Shown: positions 19,592 to 29,101, counted from the stretch's first letter. The stretch: DNA of 55,394 nucleotides from a bacterium (GCA_029551925.1 JAKPEO010000003.1:1-55394), one strand, 5' to 3'. The notes: generated by a model from the letters alone, not told the origin. A program made the numbers and translations.

Positions 19592-19998
19592 AAATATTTT
19601 TTTAAAAGCCCAAAACTTCAATTATTAAAAGGTTAATATTTTTTTGAAAAAAAACAATAACTAAACGCAGCAAATATTTTTTTATTGAATTTCATCAAAA
19701 ATAATAATACAAAAAAATGTGAATAAAATAGAAATTATTTTTTATTTTGTTTTATTCATAGGGGCGTTAATCAAGCCATTTTTTTGTTTTCTTTTATTTG
19801 TGGGATATGGTAAACTTTTTAAAAATTTTCTAATCTTTTTTTATAAAAAACAAGGAAAATTTTTTATTATTTTTTTCAGTCCATTAATATTTTTATAAAC
19901 GCGTTTTAATGAAAACTTATTTATTAATCAGAAGATTTTTGTTTACATAAAGAAAAAAATGTTTTATAATAATATTAAAAAAAATTATTTGTTAATTT
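19592..19998. other. Divergent intergenic region between the histidine kinase and heptosyltransferase
   Basis: About 400 AT-rich bases separate the two divergent genes. A 9-base inverted pair (19720-19728 with 19750-19758) could form a weak hairpin. The only clear signal is the plus-strand promoter at 19942-19970. No small gene or RNA gene is evident. Confidence 0.5.
19942..19970 (+). promoter_or_regulatory. Sigma70-type promoter for the heptosyltransferase gene
   Basis: TTTACA at 19942-19947 and a consensus TATAAT at 19965-19970 are separated by the ideal 17 bases. Transcription would start near 19977, leaving a leader of about 22 bases without a Shine-Dalgarno. Confidence 0.7.
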
Positions 19999-21027
19999 AT
20001 GATGATGATGGAAAAAAAAGAAAAGATAATTGTTAAGGGTTTTAATTGGATAGGCGATGCAGTGATGGCATCGCCTTTTTTTCAAAGTTTGAAAGAAGGC
20101 CTGAAAAATATTGAAATTGTGGTTTTGTCGCGGCCCTGGACAGCAGAAGTTTATAAAAATAATCCATATATTGAAGAAGTAATAGAAGTAGATGATAAGC
20201 GTGAAAAAATCAAGGCAATAAAAATTTTAAATGCCCGCAAATTTGAAAAAGGAATATTATTGCCGAAATCATTATCTTCGGCATTATTATTAAAATTTGG
20301 CGGAGTTAATGAGATAAGTGGCTGGGATACGCAATTACGCGGATATTTATTAAAAAATAAATTTGAATTAACAGAAGAATTAAAATCAAAGCATCAAGTT
20401 TATTTGCATTTAGAATTAGCGTATTTATGCGGCGGCAAACAAATCGAAAAACCGAAATTAGCATTGAATACTTTGCCAGATATAGATGAATTTGTAATTA
20501 ATAATTGGCTGCCGAAAGATAAAAAATATTTCGGTATAAATTCAGGCGCCGCGTTTGGTCCTGCTAAACGCTGGCGTCCGGATTATTTTGCAAAAGTTAT
20601 AAATTATATTTCCAAAAAATATGATTTTATCCCAGTATTATTTGGTGCTGAAAATGAAAGACAGATTGGCGCTGAAATTTTACGAAATCTTGACGATAGT
20701 ATTAAGGCGATAAATTTAATAGGCAAGACATCGCTGCAGCAATTATTTTCAGCGATAAAACAATGTAAATTATTTTTGACTAATGATAGCGGGCCAATGC
20801 ATATAGCGGCTGCTTTTGATATTCCACTGGTGGCAGTTTTCGGTTCGACTAATGCGAAAACCACCGGCCCTTTTTCTGATTATGCTGTGGTGATAGAAGC
20901 AAATATTGAATGTTCTCCTTGCATTGAGAAAACCTGTAAATTTAATACTTATCAATGTATGAAAGTCATCACGCCTGAACTAGTAATCGAAGCGCTCGAA
21001 AAAAAGTGTATTTTTAAAGGCAATTGA
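19999..21027 (+). CDS. waaF: GT9 heptosyltransferase (WaaF-like)
   Basis: A 342-residue member of glycosyltransferase family 9. The N-terminal motif FNWIGDAVMASPFF matches the acceptor-side NxIGD motif of lipopolysaccharide heptosyltransferase II. Other conserved parts are FGINSGAAFGPAKRWRPDYF and the nucleotide-sugar-binding TNDSGPMHIAAAFDIPLVA. A distal Cys-rich segment, SPCIEKTCKFNTYQCM, is also typical of WaaF/RfaF. It would add heptose to the inner core of LPS at the inner face of the cytoplasmic membrane, which supports a diderm host. The start is one of four consecutive ATG codons at 19999-20010, with no ribosome site but a good promoter just upstream. Confidence 0.88.
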   Translation: MMMMEKKEKIIVKGFNWIGDAVMASPFFQSLKEGLKNIEIVVLSRPWTAEVYKNNPYIEEVIEVDDKREKIKAIKILNARKFEKGILLPKSLSSALLLKFGGVNEISGWDTQLRGYLLKNKFELTEELKSKHQVYLHLELAYLCGGKQIEKPKLALNTLPDIDEFVINNWLPKDKKYFGINSGAAFGPAKRWRPDYFAKVINYISKKYDFIPVLFGAENERQIGAEILRNLDDSIKAINLIGKTSLQQLFSAIKQCKLFLTNDSGPMHIAAAFDIPLVAVFGSTNAKTTGPFSDYAVVIEANIECSPCIEKTCKFNTYQCMKVITPELVIEALEKKCIFKGN

Positions 21028-21208
21028 TAAAAAAATAAAGATTTTTTTGTTTTTATAATTTAATTGATTGAATAATTAATAAATATTTATATGCCTAAAT
21101 CTAAACGGATATCTTGAAAAATTAATTAATGAATTTTATTGAAAATTTTTTTATTAATAGTAAGATGATATAAAGAATTTTATCCGTATAGTCTTAAACG
21201 GGATATTA

Positions 21209-24127
21209 ATGATAAAAAAAAATAATGAATTTAATAATGCCGCAATTAGAATAATACTTCCTACTATTGCAGCAGTTGGTTTGTTCATTATTACGATGTT
21301 TTGGTTTTTGATTCCGTCTTTTGAAAAAAATATAATGGACCGTAAACGCGAAATGATACGCGAGCTTACAAATTCAGCCTATAGCATACTTGTAAATTTT
21401 TATGAAGCCGCAGAAACAGGAAAAATAAGTGTAGAAGAAGCCAAAAGATTGGCTGTATTGCAAACTGAATGTTTGCGTTATGGTCCAGAAAACAAAGATT
21501 ATTTCTGGATAACTGATACTTATCCAGTAATGATTATGCATCCATATCGTCAAGATTTAAACACGCAGAAACTTTCTGATTTTAGGGATCCACAAGGAAA
21601 AAAAATATTTCTTGAATTCATCAAAGCAGTGAAATTTACCGGCTCTGGTTATGTTGACTATATGTGGCAGTGGAAAGACGACCCAAATAAAATTGTGCCG
21701 AAATTATCGTATGTAAAGGAATTTAAACCTTGGGGGTGGATTATCGGCACAGGTATTTATATTGAAGATGTAAAAGAAGAAATTAAAAAAATGACCACTC
21801 GTTTGATAAATATTTCAATTCTGATATGCTCTATTATTTCGGCATTATTATTTTATATAACTTTTGTTAGTTTGAAAATAGAGCGCCGTCGCAAAAATGC
21901 TGAGAAAGCGCTGAAAGACTCGCGCGAAAAATATAAGACGCTTGTTGAAGCTACAACTGATGGCTCTATTATGATACTTGATAATAAATTTGTTTATGTC
22001 AATAAATATATCTTGAATTTACTTGGTTATACCAAAGAAGAATTTTTTAGTTTTGATATTTTTGATATTTTTTCAAAGGCAGAAGAATATAAAGATGCTC
22101 TTATGAAATTGAAAGATATTTTGAATTCACAGACACAGCAAACTGCCGCTAATTTTAATTTTACTATTGCTCTCAAGAAAAAAAATAGCGCTGATATAGA
22201 AACATTTATCAGTATTTCAAAAATAACTATCGCTGATAAAACCGGATGGATATTGATATGTAAAGATATTAGCAAACAAATATCTGAAGAAGAAAGTAAA
22301 ACAGCGAAAGAAATATCTATGTTGCTCGATAAACTTGAAATAGGTTATTTTAAGTTTGACGCTGATAGCGAAAAATTTAATATTATTGACGCTAATGATT
22401 CAGCTGCAAGATTGCTTGACTTTGCAAATAAAAAAGAATTAATTGGCGCAAAATTGAGCGATATGTTTGTTGATAGAGAAGATAAAAAACTTTTAATAAA
22501 TGCAATTGATTCTAAAACAGCACTTTCTGTATTTGAAATTGAATTATATAAAAAATCCGGCGCAGTACTGCATTCAGAATTTTCTTTATATTTTGTTGTT
22601 TCAGAAATCGAAAAAATAGGATATTGTTTATTTTATAATATTTCAGATAAAAAAAAAGTTGAGGAAGAACGAGAAAATTTAATTGTAGAATTACAGACAT
22701 CGCTTTTATATTTAAGTCAGCCGGTGAAAAATATAACTTTGCAGCCGGTATTATGCGGAATGAATGTTTCTATTAAAAAAGCCGCAGAATTAATTACGCG
22801 TGGCAATAGTAATTCTGCGCTTATTATATCTGAAACTAATGAGATTATTGGAATAGTAACGGATTTTGATTTTCGTAGTCGCGTAGCGGCAGTCGGATTG
22901 GATTTGAATAATCCTGTATTTACAATAATGACCGCGCCGATTACTGCAATTAATTCGCGCGCGCCAATATTTGAAGCGCTGCTTATGATGCAAGAAAAAA
23001 AGATTAAACATCTTGCCGTGAAAGATGACAGCGGAAAAATAATAAGCGTAATATCTAATGATGAATTGCTGCAAATGGTTAGACATACTTCGTCTTTTAT
23101 TATCGGTGAAATAAATGCTGCGGCTGATATTAATGTAATAAAACAATGCAGTGAAAAGACGCCGTCATTAATAAAAGCATTGATTGATAGCGGCGCTAAT
23201 GCCCAAAATATAACGGGTATGATTACACGCATATCAGATAATATAGTAAAAAAATTGATAAGTATTGCTATTGCCGAGATTGGCGCGCCGCCTTGTAAAT
23301 TTGCGTTTTTACTTATGGGCAGCGAAGGCAGAAAAGAACAAACGCTTGTTACTGATCAGGATAATGCTATTGTGTATGAAAATTTATCCGGCGAACTTTC
23401 AGAAAAAGCGGAAAAATATTTTTTGACGCTCGGCATAAAGGTGTGCGATTGGCTCGCGCAAACAGGATATGCTTATTGTAAAGGCGAAATTATGGCAAAA
23501 AATCCTAAATGGAATCGTCCGCTTGATGATTGGAAAAATTATTTTGTCGGCTGGATTAATAACGCAGAACCGAAAAATTTGTTGAACACCTGTATTTTTT
23601 TTGATTTTAGATGCGTTTATGGCGAACAAGCATTAGCGGATGAATTAAGAAATACAATTAACGGCAACGCTGCCGTTGCACCTATTTTTTTCTATCATCT
23701 TGCAAGAAACGCACTGCTTGCTAAACCGCCATTAAGTTTTTTTGGCAATATACTTGTTGATTCATCAGCGGGTAAAAATGAATCTTTTAATATTAAGCAT
23801 TCAATGACGCCAATTGTTGAATTTGCGCGTTTATATGCTTTAAAAAATAATATTACAGAATGCAATACTCTTGAACGTTTGAGAATTTTATATGAAAATA
23901 ATATAATTCCCAAATCTGCTTATAATGAATTAGCGCAGTCATTTAATTATTTGCTTTTATTGCGTTTCAAGAGTCAGTGTTTGCAAATTACAGAAAACAA
24001 AATTGCGGATAATTATATAAATATTAATAAACTCACCCGGATTGAATTGACTATGCTGAAAAAAATATTTTCGCAGTTTAATAATTTTCAAAGTAAAATT
24101 ATTTTTGATTTTAAAATTAATAATTAA
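21209..24127 (+). CDS. Cache-PAS-PAS-CBS-DUF294 membrane sensor / putative nucleotidyltransferase
   Basis: A 972-residue fusion. Membrane helices at about 15-35 and 198-220 bracket an extracytoplasmic single-Cache domain, with YGPENKDYFWI, MIMHPYRQDLN and PWGWIIGTGIYIEDV. Two PAS domains follow (about 240-365 and 370-485). A CBS pair covers about 510-630, including LIISETNEIIGIVTDFDF and KIKHLAVKDDSGKIISVIS. A DUF294 nucleotidyltransferase-like domain has the motif GSEGRKEQTLVTDQDNA near residue 703, and a DUF294 C-terminal domain closes the protein. DUF294-CBS proteins usually sit beside sodium:solute symporters, and that is the case here. I infer that it senses an external small molecule and adjusts symporter activity or expression. 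The Cache and PAS front end is an unusual addition. Confidence 0.82.
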   Translation: MIKKNNEFNNAAIRIILPTIAAVGLFIITMFWFLIPSFEKNIMDRKREMIRELTNSAYSILVNFYEAAETGKISVEEAKRLAVLQTECLRYGPENKDYFWITDTYPVMIMHPYRQDLNTQKLSDFRDPQGKKIFLEFIKAVKFTGSGYVDYMWQWKDDPNKIVPKLSYVKEFKPWGWIIGTGIYIEDVKEEIKKMTTRLINISILICSIISALLFYITFVSLKIERRRKNAEKALKDSREKYKTLVEATTDGSIMILDNKFVYVNKYILNLLGYTKEEFFSFDIFDIFSKAEEYKDALMKLKDILNSQTQQTAANFNFTIALKKKNSADIETFISISKITIADKTGWILICKDISKQISEEESKTAKEISMLLDKLEIGYFKFDADSEKFNIIDANDSAARLLDFANKKELIGAKLSDMFVDREDKKLLINAIDSKTALSVFEIELYKKSGAVLHSEFSLYFVVSEIEKIGYCLFYNISDKKKVEEERENLIVELQTSLLYLSQPVKNITLQPVLCGMNVSIKKAAELITRGNSNSALIISETNEIIGIVTDFDFRSRVAAVGLDLNNPVFTIMTAPITAINSRAPIFEALLMMQEKKIKHLAVKDDSGKIISVISNDELLQMVRHTSSFIIGEINAAADINVIKQCSEKTPSLIKALIDSGANAQNITGMITRISDNIVKKLISIAIAEIGAPPCKFAFLLMGSEGRKEQTLVTDQDNAIVYENLSGELSEKAEKYFLTLGIKVCDWLAQTGYAYCKGEIMAKNPKWNRPLDDWKNYFVGWINNAEPKNLLNTCIFFDFRCVYGEQALADELRNTINGNAAVAPIFFYHLARNALLAKPPLSFFGNILVDSSAGKNESFNIKHSMTPIVEFARLYALKNNITECNTLERLRILYENNIIPKSAYNELAQSFNYLLLLRFKSQCLQITENKIADNYININKLTRIELTMLKKIFSQFNNFQSKIIFDFKINN

Positions 24128-24150
24128 AAAAATTATAGGAGGTAGATTTT

Positions 24151-24924
24151 ATGAAGGAAGAAAAGCAAAATAAAAATTACAGTACTAATTTTTTTAAGCC
24201 GTCATCAGAATTTGCGCGCCGCAATCGCAATATTGTAATTGCTTTTATAATTATTTGGGCGGTTGCGGTTTTTGGCTTTCAAATCGTTTTAAAATTTTTT
24301 GAAAAACCTAAGCCCGAACACCAAAAAATTGTGTTTGATTCTGTTTGGCAGAATATTCAGAGCGGCGCCGCAACGCCAGCAGAAAAGCAACAGTATATCT
24401 CTACGCTACTTTCTGCATTAGGTAAATCAATTAATAAAAAAGAAAAAACAATCGCCGCCGCCGCATTGAATAATGCAGTATTTGAAATTTTATCAGAAGA
24501 AGATAAAATTGCTTTAATTGATGAGTTAAATAAATTATCCGCGCTACGCGCAGAACTTCAAAAATCTTCGGATAAAATTTCAGTGCGAAATTCTATTAGA
24601 GAAAAAAATAACGCAGTAGTGAAAAAATTAAGCGTAATATTGAATTTGAACGAAAACAGCGTATCTGCGCAATTATTGCCTTATTATTTAAGTGCTACGC
24701 CGCTTGAAATAAGCGTTGAAGAAATAAAAAACGAATTGCCGAAAATTATGGACAAATATTTTATTCATAATCGTTCGTTTTTAACTGATACTAAATTTAT
24801 AAATTTTCCATTTCATTACTGGTATACTGCTGAATTTTTATTAGTGTTATTTTTGCTGTTGTGTTTATCTTATTGTTTTTTTATTGATAAATTAAATAAA
24901 CAATATTCTATTGAGGAAAATTGA
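24151..24924 (+). CDS. DUF4212-like symporter small subunit with a large insert
   Basis: The two ends look like the small subunit of sodium/solute symporters (DUF4212). RRNRNIVIAFIIIWAVAVFG forms helix one (about 29-50). FPFHYWYTAEFLLVLFLLL forms helix two (about 225-245) and ends with FIDKLNKQY. A normal DUF4212 is about 80-90 residues; this protein is 257. Roughly 165 helix-rich, charged residues (52-216) are inserted between the helices, on the extracytoplasmic side if both termini are cytoplasmic. An AGGAGG ribosome site precedes the ATG. The gene sits 23 bases after the DUF294 sensor and 37 bases before the symporter, the expected operon position. Confidence 0.65.
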   Translation: MKEEKQNKNYSTNFFKPSSEFARRNRNIVIAFIIIWAVAVFGFQIVLKFFEKPKPEHQKIVFDSVWQNIQSGAATPAEKQQYISTLLSALGKSINKKEKTIAAAALNNAVFEILSEEDKIALIDELNKLSALRAELQKSSDKISVRNSIREKNNAVVKKLSVILNLNENSVSAQLLPYYLSATPLEISVEEIKNELPKIMDKYFIHNRSFLTDTKFINFPFHYWYTAEFLLVLFLLLCLSYCFFIDKLNKQYSIEEN

Positions 24925-24961
24925 GTTTATTGTAAATTTATAAAAAATAGGAGCGAATAAA

Positions 24962-26674
24962 ATGCAAAAAATAAATTTTAAATGGTTTAATGGCTATTTA
25001 TTGATAATTCTTATTCTAATATTGCTGTTGTGTTCTGCAAATATTTATGCCGCTACGCTGACGCAACTTGAAGGAAGTTTTAAAACAGGACCAGCATTAA
25101 TATTGATTGCGATGCTTATAGTTTTTATAGTTGTTGGATTATTGAATAGAGTTAAAGATACTGCTAATTATTACGCAGCCGGTAGAAAAATATCGAAAGT
25201 TGGTTCTGGTATGGCGATTGCGTCAAATTGGATGAGTGCGGCTTCATTTTTAGGAATGGCCGCTATGATGTATGGCTATGGTTATGACGGGCTAGCGTAT
25301 GTAGTCGGCTGGACCGGCGGTTATGTGCTGCTTTTAATTTTAATGGCTGGGCAAATACGCAAATATGGTAAATATACAGCGCCAGATTTTATAGGTGATA
25401 GATATTATTCGCAAGGGATGCGTGTGTTCGGCGCATTATTGACAATTCTCATTTCATTTGTTTATTGCGTTGGTCAATTCAGCGGAATAGGTCTGATGTT
25501 TAAATGGATATTAGGAATAGATTATACTTGGTCGGTAATAATTGGGTCAATAGTCGTATTATTATATACTTTGATTTCAGGAATGCTCGGAGTAACTAAA
25601 AATATGCAGATACAATATGTAATTATTATTGTGGCATTTCTTATACCGCTTTTTATTCTTACATATAAATATGATTATTTTTGGGGGATACCGCAACTCG
25701 GCTATGGCAAAGTAGTGTCTGATATTGTTGAAGGTAAAGAAGAAGCAAAAGTAGTTAATGGCGAAAAACTTACAAACGCGTATGGTAATGATTTTGCCAT
25801 TACTGCAAGTCCGGAGTATGCGATGCCATGGGCAAAAGCAGCGGGCAGAACATTTTTTCAATGGATAGCAGTATGTTTTTCATTAATGATAGGAACAGCC
25901 GGGCTGCCGCATGTAATACAGCGTTTTTATGTTGTGCCAAAAACTTCTGATGCGCGATGGTCAGTTGTCTGGGGACTATTTTTTATTTGTTTATTGTATT
26001 GGAGCGCGCCGATATATTCGGCATTTGGAAAAATATTATCTGCAAATCCAGAGGTTGGAACATTGGCAAAAGACGCTATTGTCGTTTATACTTCGCAGCT
26101 TGGAAAAGTCCATCCGCTAATTGTCGGGCTGCTTGCCGCAGGCGCGATATCAGCTGCGTTTTCAACTGTATCTGGATTGCTTATAGCAGGCGCTTCGGCT
26201 TTTTCACACGATTTATATGTGAAGGTAATTAATCCGCACGCTACTCCGTCAAATCAATTATTAATGGCGCGTGTCGGCACAATAATTATGGCTGTTGCTG
26301 TCGCAATAGTCGCATTGATGGAACTCGGCCTTATTGCTCAACTGGTAGCTATCGCTTTTTCGCTTGCTGGCTGCACAATATTCCCATTGTTTTTGCTCGG
26401 TATTTGGTGGGGGCGTTCAAATAAACAAGGTGCGATTGCAGGATTAATTGTAGGCTGTTTGATTTCTTTGATTTCGCTTGTTTATTTTGTGGCTGGAAAA
26501 TCTGGAGCCATATTGCCTGCGCATCAGTTTATTACTTACTGGCTTGATGCTTGGTATTTTGCTTGGATTGGCGCGCCGCTCGCTATTTTGGCAAATATAG
26601 TTGTTTCATTAATGACAAAAGAGCCGCCACTTGAAATCAAGAAATTTCTTGCTGAACAGGTGCACGGCGTTTAA
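24962..26674 (+). CDS. Sodium:solute symporter (acetate/pyruvate permease ActP-like)
   Basis: A 570-residue symporter of the SSS family, subtype VC_2705. After an N-terminal hydrophobic helix there are about a dozen further helices. Family segments are YYAAGRKISKVGSGMAIASN followed by WMSAASFLG, GWTGGYVLLLILMAGQIRKY, APDFIGDRYYS, and GTAGLPHVIQRFYVV. The last is characteristic of cation/acetate-type symporters that pair with DUF4212 subunits. It should import a monocarboxylate with sodium. The extended loop at about 255-290 (VEGKEEAKVVNGEKLTNAYG) lies between helices. It closes the three-gene module, with a promoter for the next operon downstream. Confidence 0.9.
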   Translation: MQKINFKWFNGYLLIILILILLLCSANIYAATLTQLEGSFKTGPALILIAMLIVFIVVGLLNRVKDTANYYAAGRKISKVGSGMAIASNWMSAASFLGMAAMMYGYGYDGLAYVVGWTGGYVLLLILMAGQIRKYGKYTAPDFIGDRYYSQGMRVFGALLTILISFVYCVGQFSGIGLMFKWILGIDYTWSVIIGSIVVLLYTLISGMLGVTKNMQIQYVIIIVAFLIPLFILTYKYDYFWGIPQLGYGKVVSDIVEGKEEAKVVNGEKLTNAYGNDFAITASPEYAMPWAKAAGRTFFQWIAVCFSLMIGTAGLPHVIQRFYVVPKTSDARWSVVWGLFFICLLYWSAPIYSAFGKILSANPEVGTLAKDAIVVYTSQLGKVHPLIVGLLAAGAISAAFSTVSGLLIAGASAFSHDLYVKVINPHATPSNQLLMARVGTIIMAVAVAIVALMELGLIAQLVAIAFSLAGCTIFPLFLLGIWWGRSNKQGAIAGLIVGCLISLISLVYFVAGKSGAILPAHQFITYWLDAWYFAWIGAPLAILANIVVSLMTKEPPLEIKKFLAEQVHGV

Positions 26675-26790
26675 ACTCAAAATATTAAAAAACAAATTCG
26701 ATTATTTTTTTATTTGTATTTTTTTCACAATTCCATTTTTTTTAATATGGATTTTATCAGTATTTCATTATATTCTCTGTTGTTTGAATC

Positions 26791-26819
26791 TTGACTAATT
26801 TTAAGTTTAAGAGTATAAT
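26791..26819 (+). promoter_or_regulatory. Sigma70-type promoter for the LpoB-like operon
   Basis: TTGACT at 26791-26796 and TATAAT at 26814-26819 are separated by 17 bases. The transcript would start near 26826 and reach the AAAGGAG ribosome site of the lipoprotein gene at 26859. Confidence 0.7.
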
Positions 26820-26858
26820 AAAATTAAAAATGATTTAATTAGAAAAGGAGTATCTGTT

Positions 26859-27443
26859 ATGTTGAAAAAATTAATGTGGTTTTTAGCGATAATGAGTTTT
26901 TCGGTAATTTTTACTATGTCTTGCGCTTCTAAAAAAGTTACGCTTGATAAAGATGTCGGCGCAGATACAGGCGTGACTAATGTGGATATTGACGATCTTT
27001 GCGCGCAAATATCAGAAAAAATCGATAAAGATTTATTAGAAGTGCGTGGTAAGACAATGGCGCTGCGTGCAATTGATAATATGACTTCTGAACATTTTAA
27101 TACAAAAATAATCGGTGAAAAAATTAAAGACGCAATAAAAAGAAAATCAGGCGTGATTTTTGTTGAGCGTGATAAATTGACATTATTGAAAGATGAACAG
27201 GCGCTGATAGATGAGACGGCGCAGCATGTTCAGGAGCGCAAGAAATTATGGGGCGCGGACTATTTATTATATGGTAGAATAGATGCAATAGACAAAACAG
27301 CAAAAAGAGCATGGAATCCGATTACTCAAAAACAAGAGACATATTACAGATTAAATATTACAATTACTAACACTACTACCGGCGTAGAATTGTGGTCTGG
27401 CGATGCAGAATTCAAAAAAACACAAGTGCAGAGTAGATGGTAA
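26859..27443 (+). CDS. LpoB-like lipoprotein (penicillin-binding protein activator family)
   Basis: A 194-residue lipoprotein: a hydrophobic leader ends in FTMSC, giving the lipidated cysteine at residue 22. The mature domain has the COG3417/LpoB pattern: TMALRAIDNMTSEHFNT as the first strand-helix, FVERDKLTLLKDEQAL, and the characteristic LWGADYLLYGRIDAID, ending with TTTGVELWSGDAEFKK. In enterobacteria LpoB is an outer-membrane lipoprotein that stimulates PBP1B; by family I infer a periplasmic envelope-synthesis role. The start is supported by a strong AAAGGAG. Its stop overlaps the next gene by seven bases. The pairing with a COG3014-like lipoprotein is common for this family. Confidence 0.85.
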   Translation: MLKKLMWFLAIMSFSVIFTMSCASKKVTLDKDVGADTGVTNVDIDDLCAQISEKIDKDLLEVRGKTMALRAIDNMTSEHFNTKIIGEKIKDAIKRKSGVIFVERDKLTLLKDEQALIDETAQHVQERKKLWGADYLLYGRIDAIDKTAKRAWNPITQKQETYYRLNITITNTTTGVELWSGDAEFKKTQVQSRW

Positions 27444-28708
27444 AATTATTTAGTTTTTTTTGCTCGCTGCTTATAGTTGCTAATTTTTGTTCGTGCAGTG
27501 GAATGATAGCCGCGCAAAAAGGAGATATTGCTTTTTACAAAGCAAATTATTTAGAAGCAAAAGAAAACTATAAAAAAAGCAGCGAAAAAAAAAAGACAAT
27601 TAATCGGACAATTTATTTATTAAATTATTCGAGCTCTTTGTTTTGGAATAATGAATACAGCGAATGTTTGAAGACATTAGAACAAGCGGAAAAATCGAAT
27701 GTCAGCAATCGCAATCCTATATTGAGTACATTAGTGGCTGCTGATAGATTGCCGTATAAAATGAAGGATTATGAATTAGCGTTTCTACATTTTTTCAAAG
27801 CGGTTTGTTATTATAAAGAAAACGAAATAGAAAAAGCGTTGGTTGAATTGCGCAAATCTATAAAATGCGAGCCACAGAGTATTTTTTCGGAATTATTGTT
27901 GGGCTTGATTTCCGCGGTAGAATTGCAGGATTACAATACTGCGATGGTTGCGATGCGCAGGATAATTTCCTATAATCCTGATTTTTTGCCGGGATATGAT
28001 TTGTTGCGCGGATATTTGAAATTATTAGGGCATATTTCAGAAAGCGAAGATATGGCGAATAAATTAAAATCGCGGCAATACAACTATAATTTTTTGTCAG
28101 ATAATAGAGATAATCATTATTTATTGATTTTTCTTGATTTGCCAAGATCAGAAAAAGATATTAATTATTCCAAAACAATGCTTGAAATTTATAATGATTT
28201 GAAAACGCAGTATAAAATTTCAGAAGCGCAGTATAATCAAAATAATCAAGAGTTATTAGCCGTAATATTTAAAGAACTTTCGCCGTCTTATCAGCCGGTC
28301 GAGCCGCCGAAATCGGCGCTGCCGATAAATGCGCTTGCTATTTTAAATGATAATTTTGTAAAGTCGTATAACACTAACATTCCAGAACAGCGAATAAAAG
28401 ATATTCTAAAAAATTTTGTGACTGATTTTTTGAAGGATTTGATTAAAGATGAGGCGCGCAAGGAACTAACAAAAGATGCCAAACCAGTCGGCTGGCTTAT
28501 CCGCGGTAAAGATTTATTAGACCCACGATATTGGAATACTTTGCCCGGTAGATTTGATGTGATAGTTTTGAAATTACCGCCTGATAAATACTTTATAACA
28601 TTAAAATTTTTTGATGAAAAAAATAATTATATATCTGAAAAAATATTGGAAAATGTAGAGGTTCTTAATAATAAATTAAATTTATATTTTTATAGATTTG
28701 TTAATTAA
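27437..28708 (+). CDS. COG3014-like TPR lipoprotein
   Basis: A 423-residue exported protein. The hydrophobic leader is followed by FCSC, so Cys20 is the likely lipidation site although the residue at -3 is not ideal. Residues ~25-210 carry helical repeats of TPR type, for example AFYKANYLEAKENYKKSSEK and ENEIEKALVELRKSIKCEP. The C-terminal part is beta-rich and ends with paired strands (YFITLKFFDEKNNYISEKIL). This arrangement, and coupling to an LpoB-like gene, match the COG3014 family. The molecular function is unknown; it may dock the LpoB-like protein or pass substrates in the periplasm. Confidence 0.72.
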   Translation: MVKLFSFFCSLLIVANFCSCSGMIAAQKGDIAFYKANYLEAKENYKKSSEKKKTINRTIYLLNYSSSLFWNNEYSECLKTLEQAEKSNVSNRNPILSTLVAADRLPYKMKDYELAFLHFFKAVCYYKENEIEKALVELRKSIKCEPQSIFSELLLGLISAVELQDYNTAMVAMRRIISYNPDFLPGYDLLRGYLKLLGHISESEDMANKLKSRQYNYNFLSDNRDNHYLLIFLDLPRSEKDINYSKTMLEIYNDLKTQYKISEAQYNQNNQELLAVIFKELSPSYQPVEPPKSALPINALAILNDNFVKSYNTNIPEQRIKDILKNFVTDFLKDLIKDEARKELTKDAKPVGWLIRGKDLLDPRYWNTLPGRFDVIVLKLPPDKYFITLKFFDEKNNYISEKILENVEVLNNKLNLYFYRFVN

Positions 28709-28727
28709 AAAAGGGAGCTGGTTAAAA

Positions 28728-29099
28728 ATGAAAAAAATTAAAATTTTTGCGCTGCTGTGCATTGTCGCTGCGGTTTTTATTGCTGTTAATTGTAGTTCAA
28801 AAAGAAAGTATGTTAATAAACCTACTTCTACTGAAAAACAATTGCAAAAAGAATTAGCGGAATATGAAAAAAATAAAATTAATTTAGAAGAGCGGAAAAG
28901 TCAGGCGTTAAAATTAGGGCAGATACGGCGCGATGATTTGGAATTGCAAAAATATATTGAAGCGCTTTATTTTGTAGATGAATATGAACGCAGAGATAAA
29001 ACAAAAGAAAAAGATTATCATAAATATTTAAGCGCTTTGATGACAATTAACGAATACGAACGAAAAAATGCAGATGCTTTAAAATCGCAAAAAGAATGA
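28728..29099 (+). CDS. Small lipoprotein with charged helical tail
   Basis: A 123-residue protein starting at the ATG at 28728, which follows an AAAGGGAG ribosome site; an upstream start at 28698 would overlap the previous gene and lacks such a site. The leader MKKIKIFALLCIVAAVFIAV is followed by Asn-Cys, so it is probably a lipoprotein with Cys23, though Asn at -1 is unusual. The mature part is almost entirely charged and helical, likely coiled coil, with a repeated EYER/NEYERK pattern near the end. It is the third gene of the LpoB-like operon. I do not recognise a family. Confidence 0.7.
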   Translation: MKKIKIFALLCIVAAVFIAVNCSSKRKYVNKPTSTEKQLQKELAEYEKNKINLEERKSQALKLGQIRRDDLELQKYIEALYFVDEYERRDKTKEKDYHKYLSALMTINEYERKNADALKSQKE

Positions 29100-29101
29100 T
29101 T

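Noticed and set aside
22717-23232. 171-codon open frame on the minus strand
   Set aside because: It lies fully antisense to the CBS region of the sensor protein, whose frame is well supported; long antisense frames are common in this codon bias.
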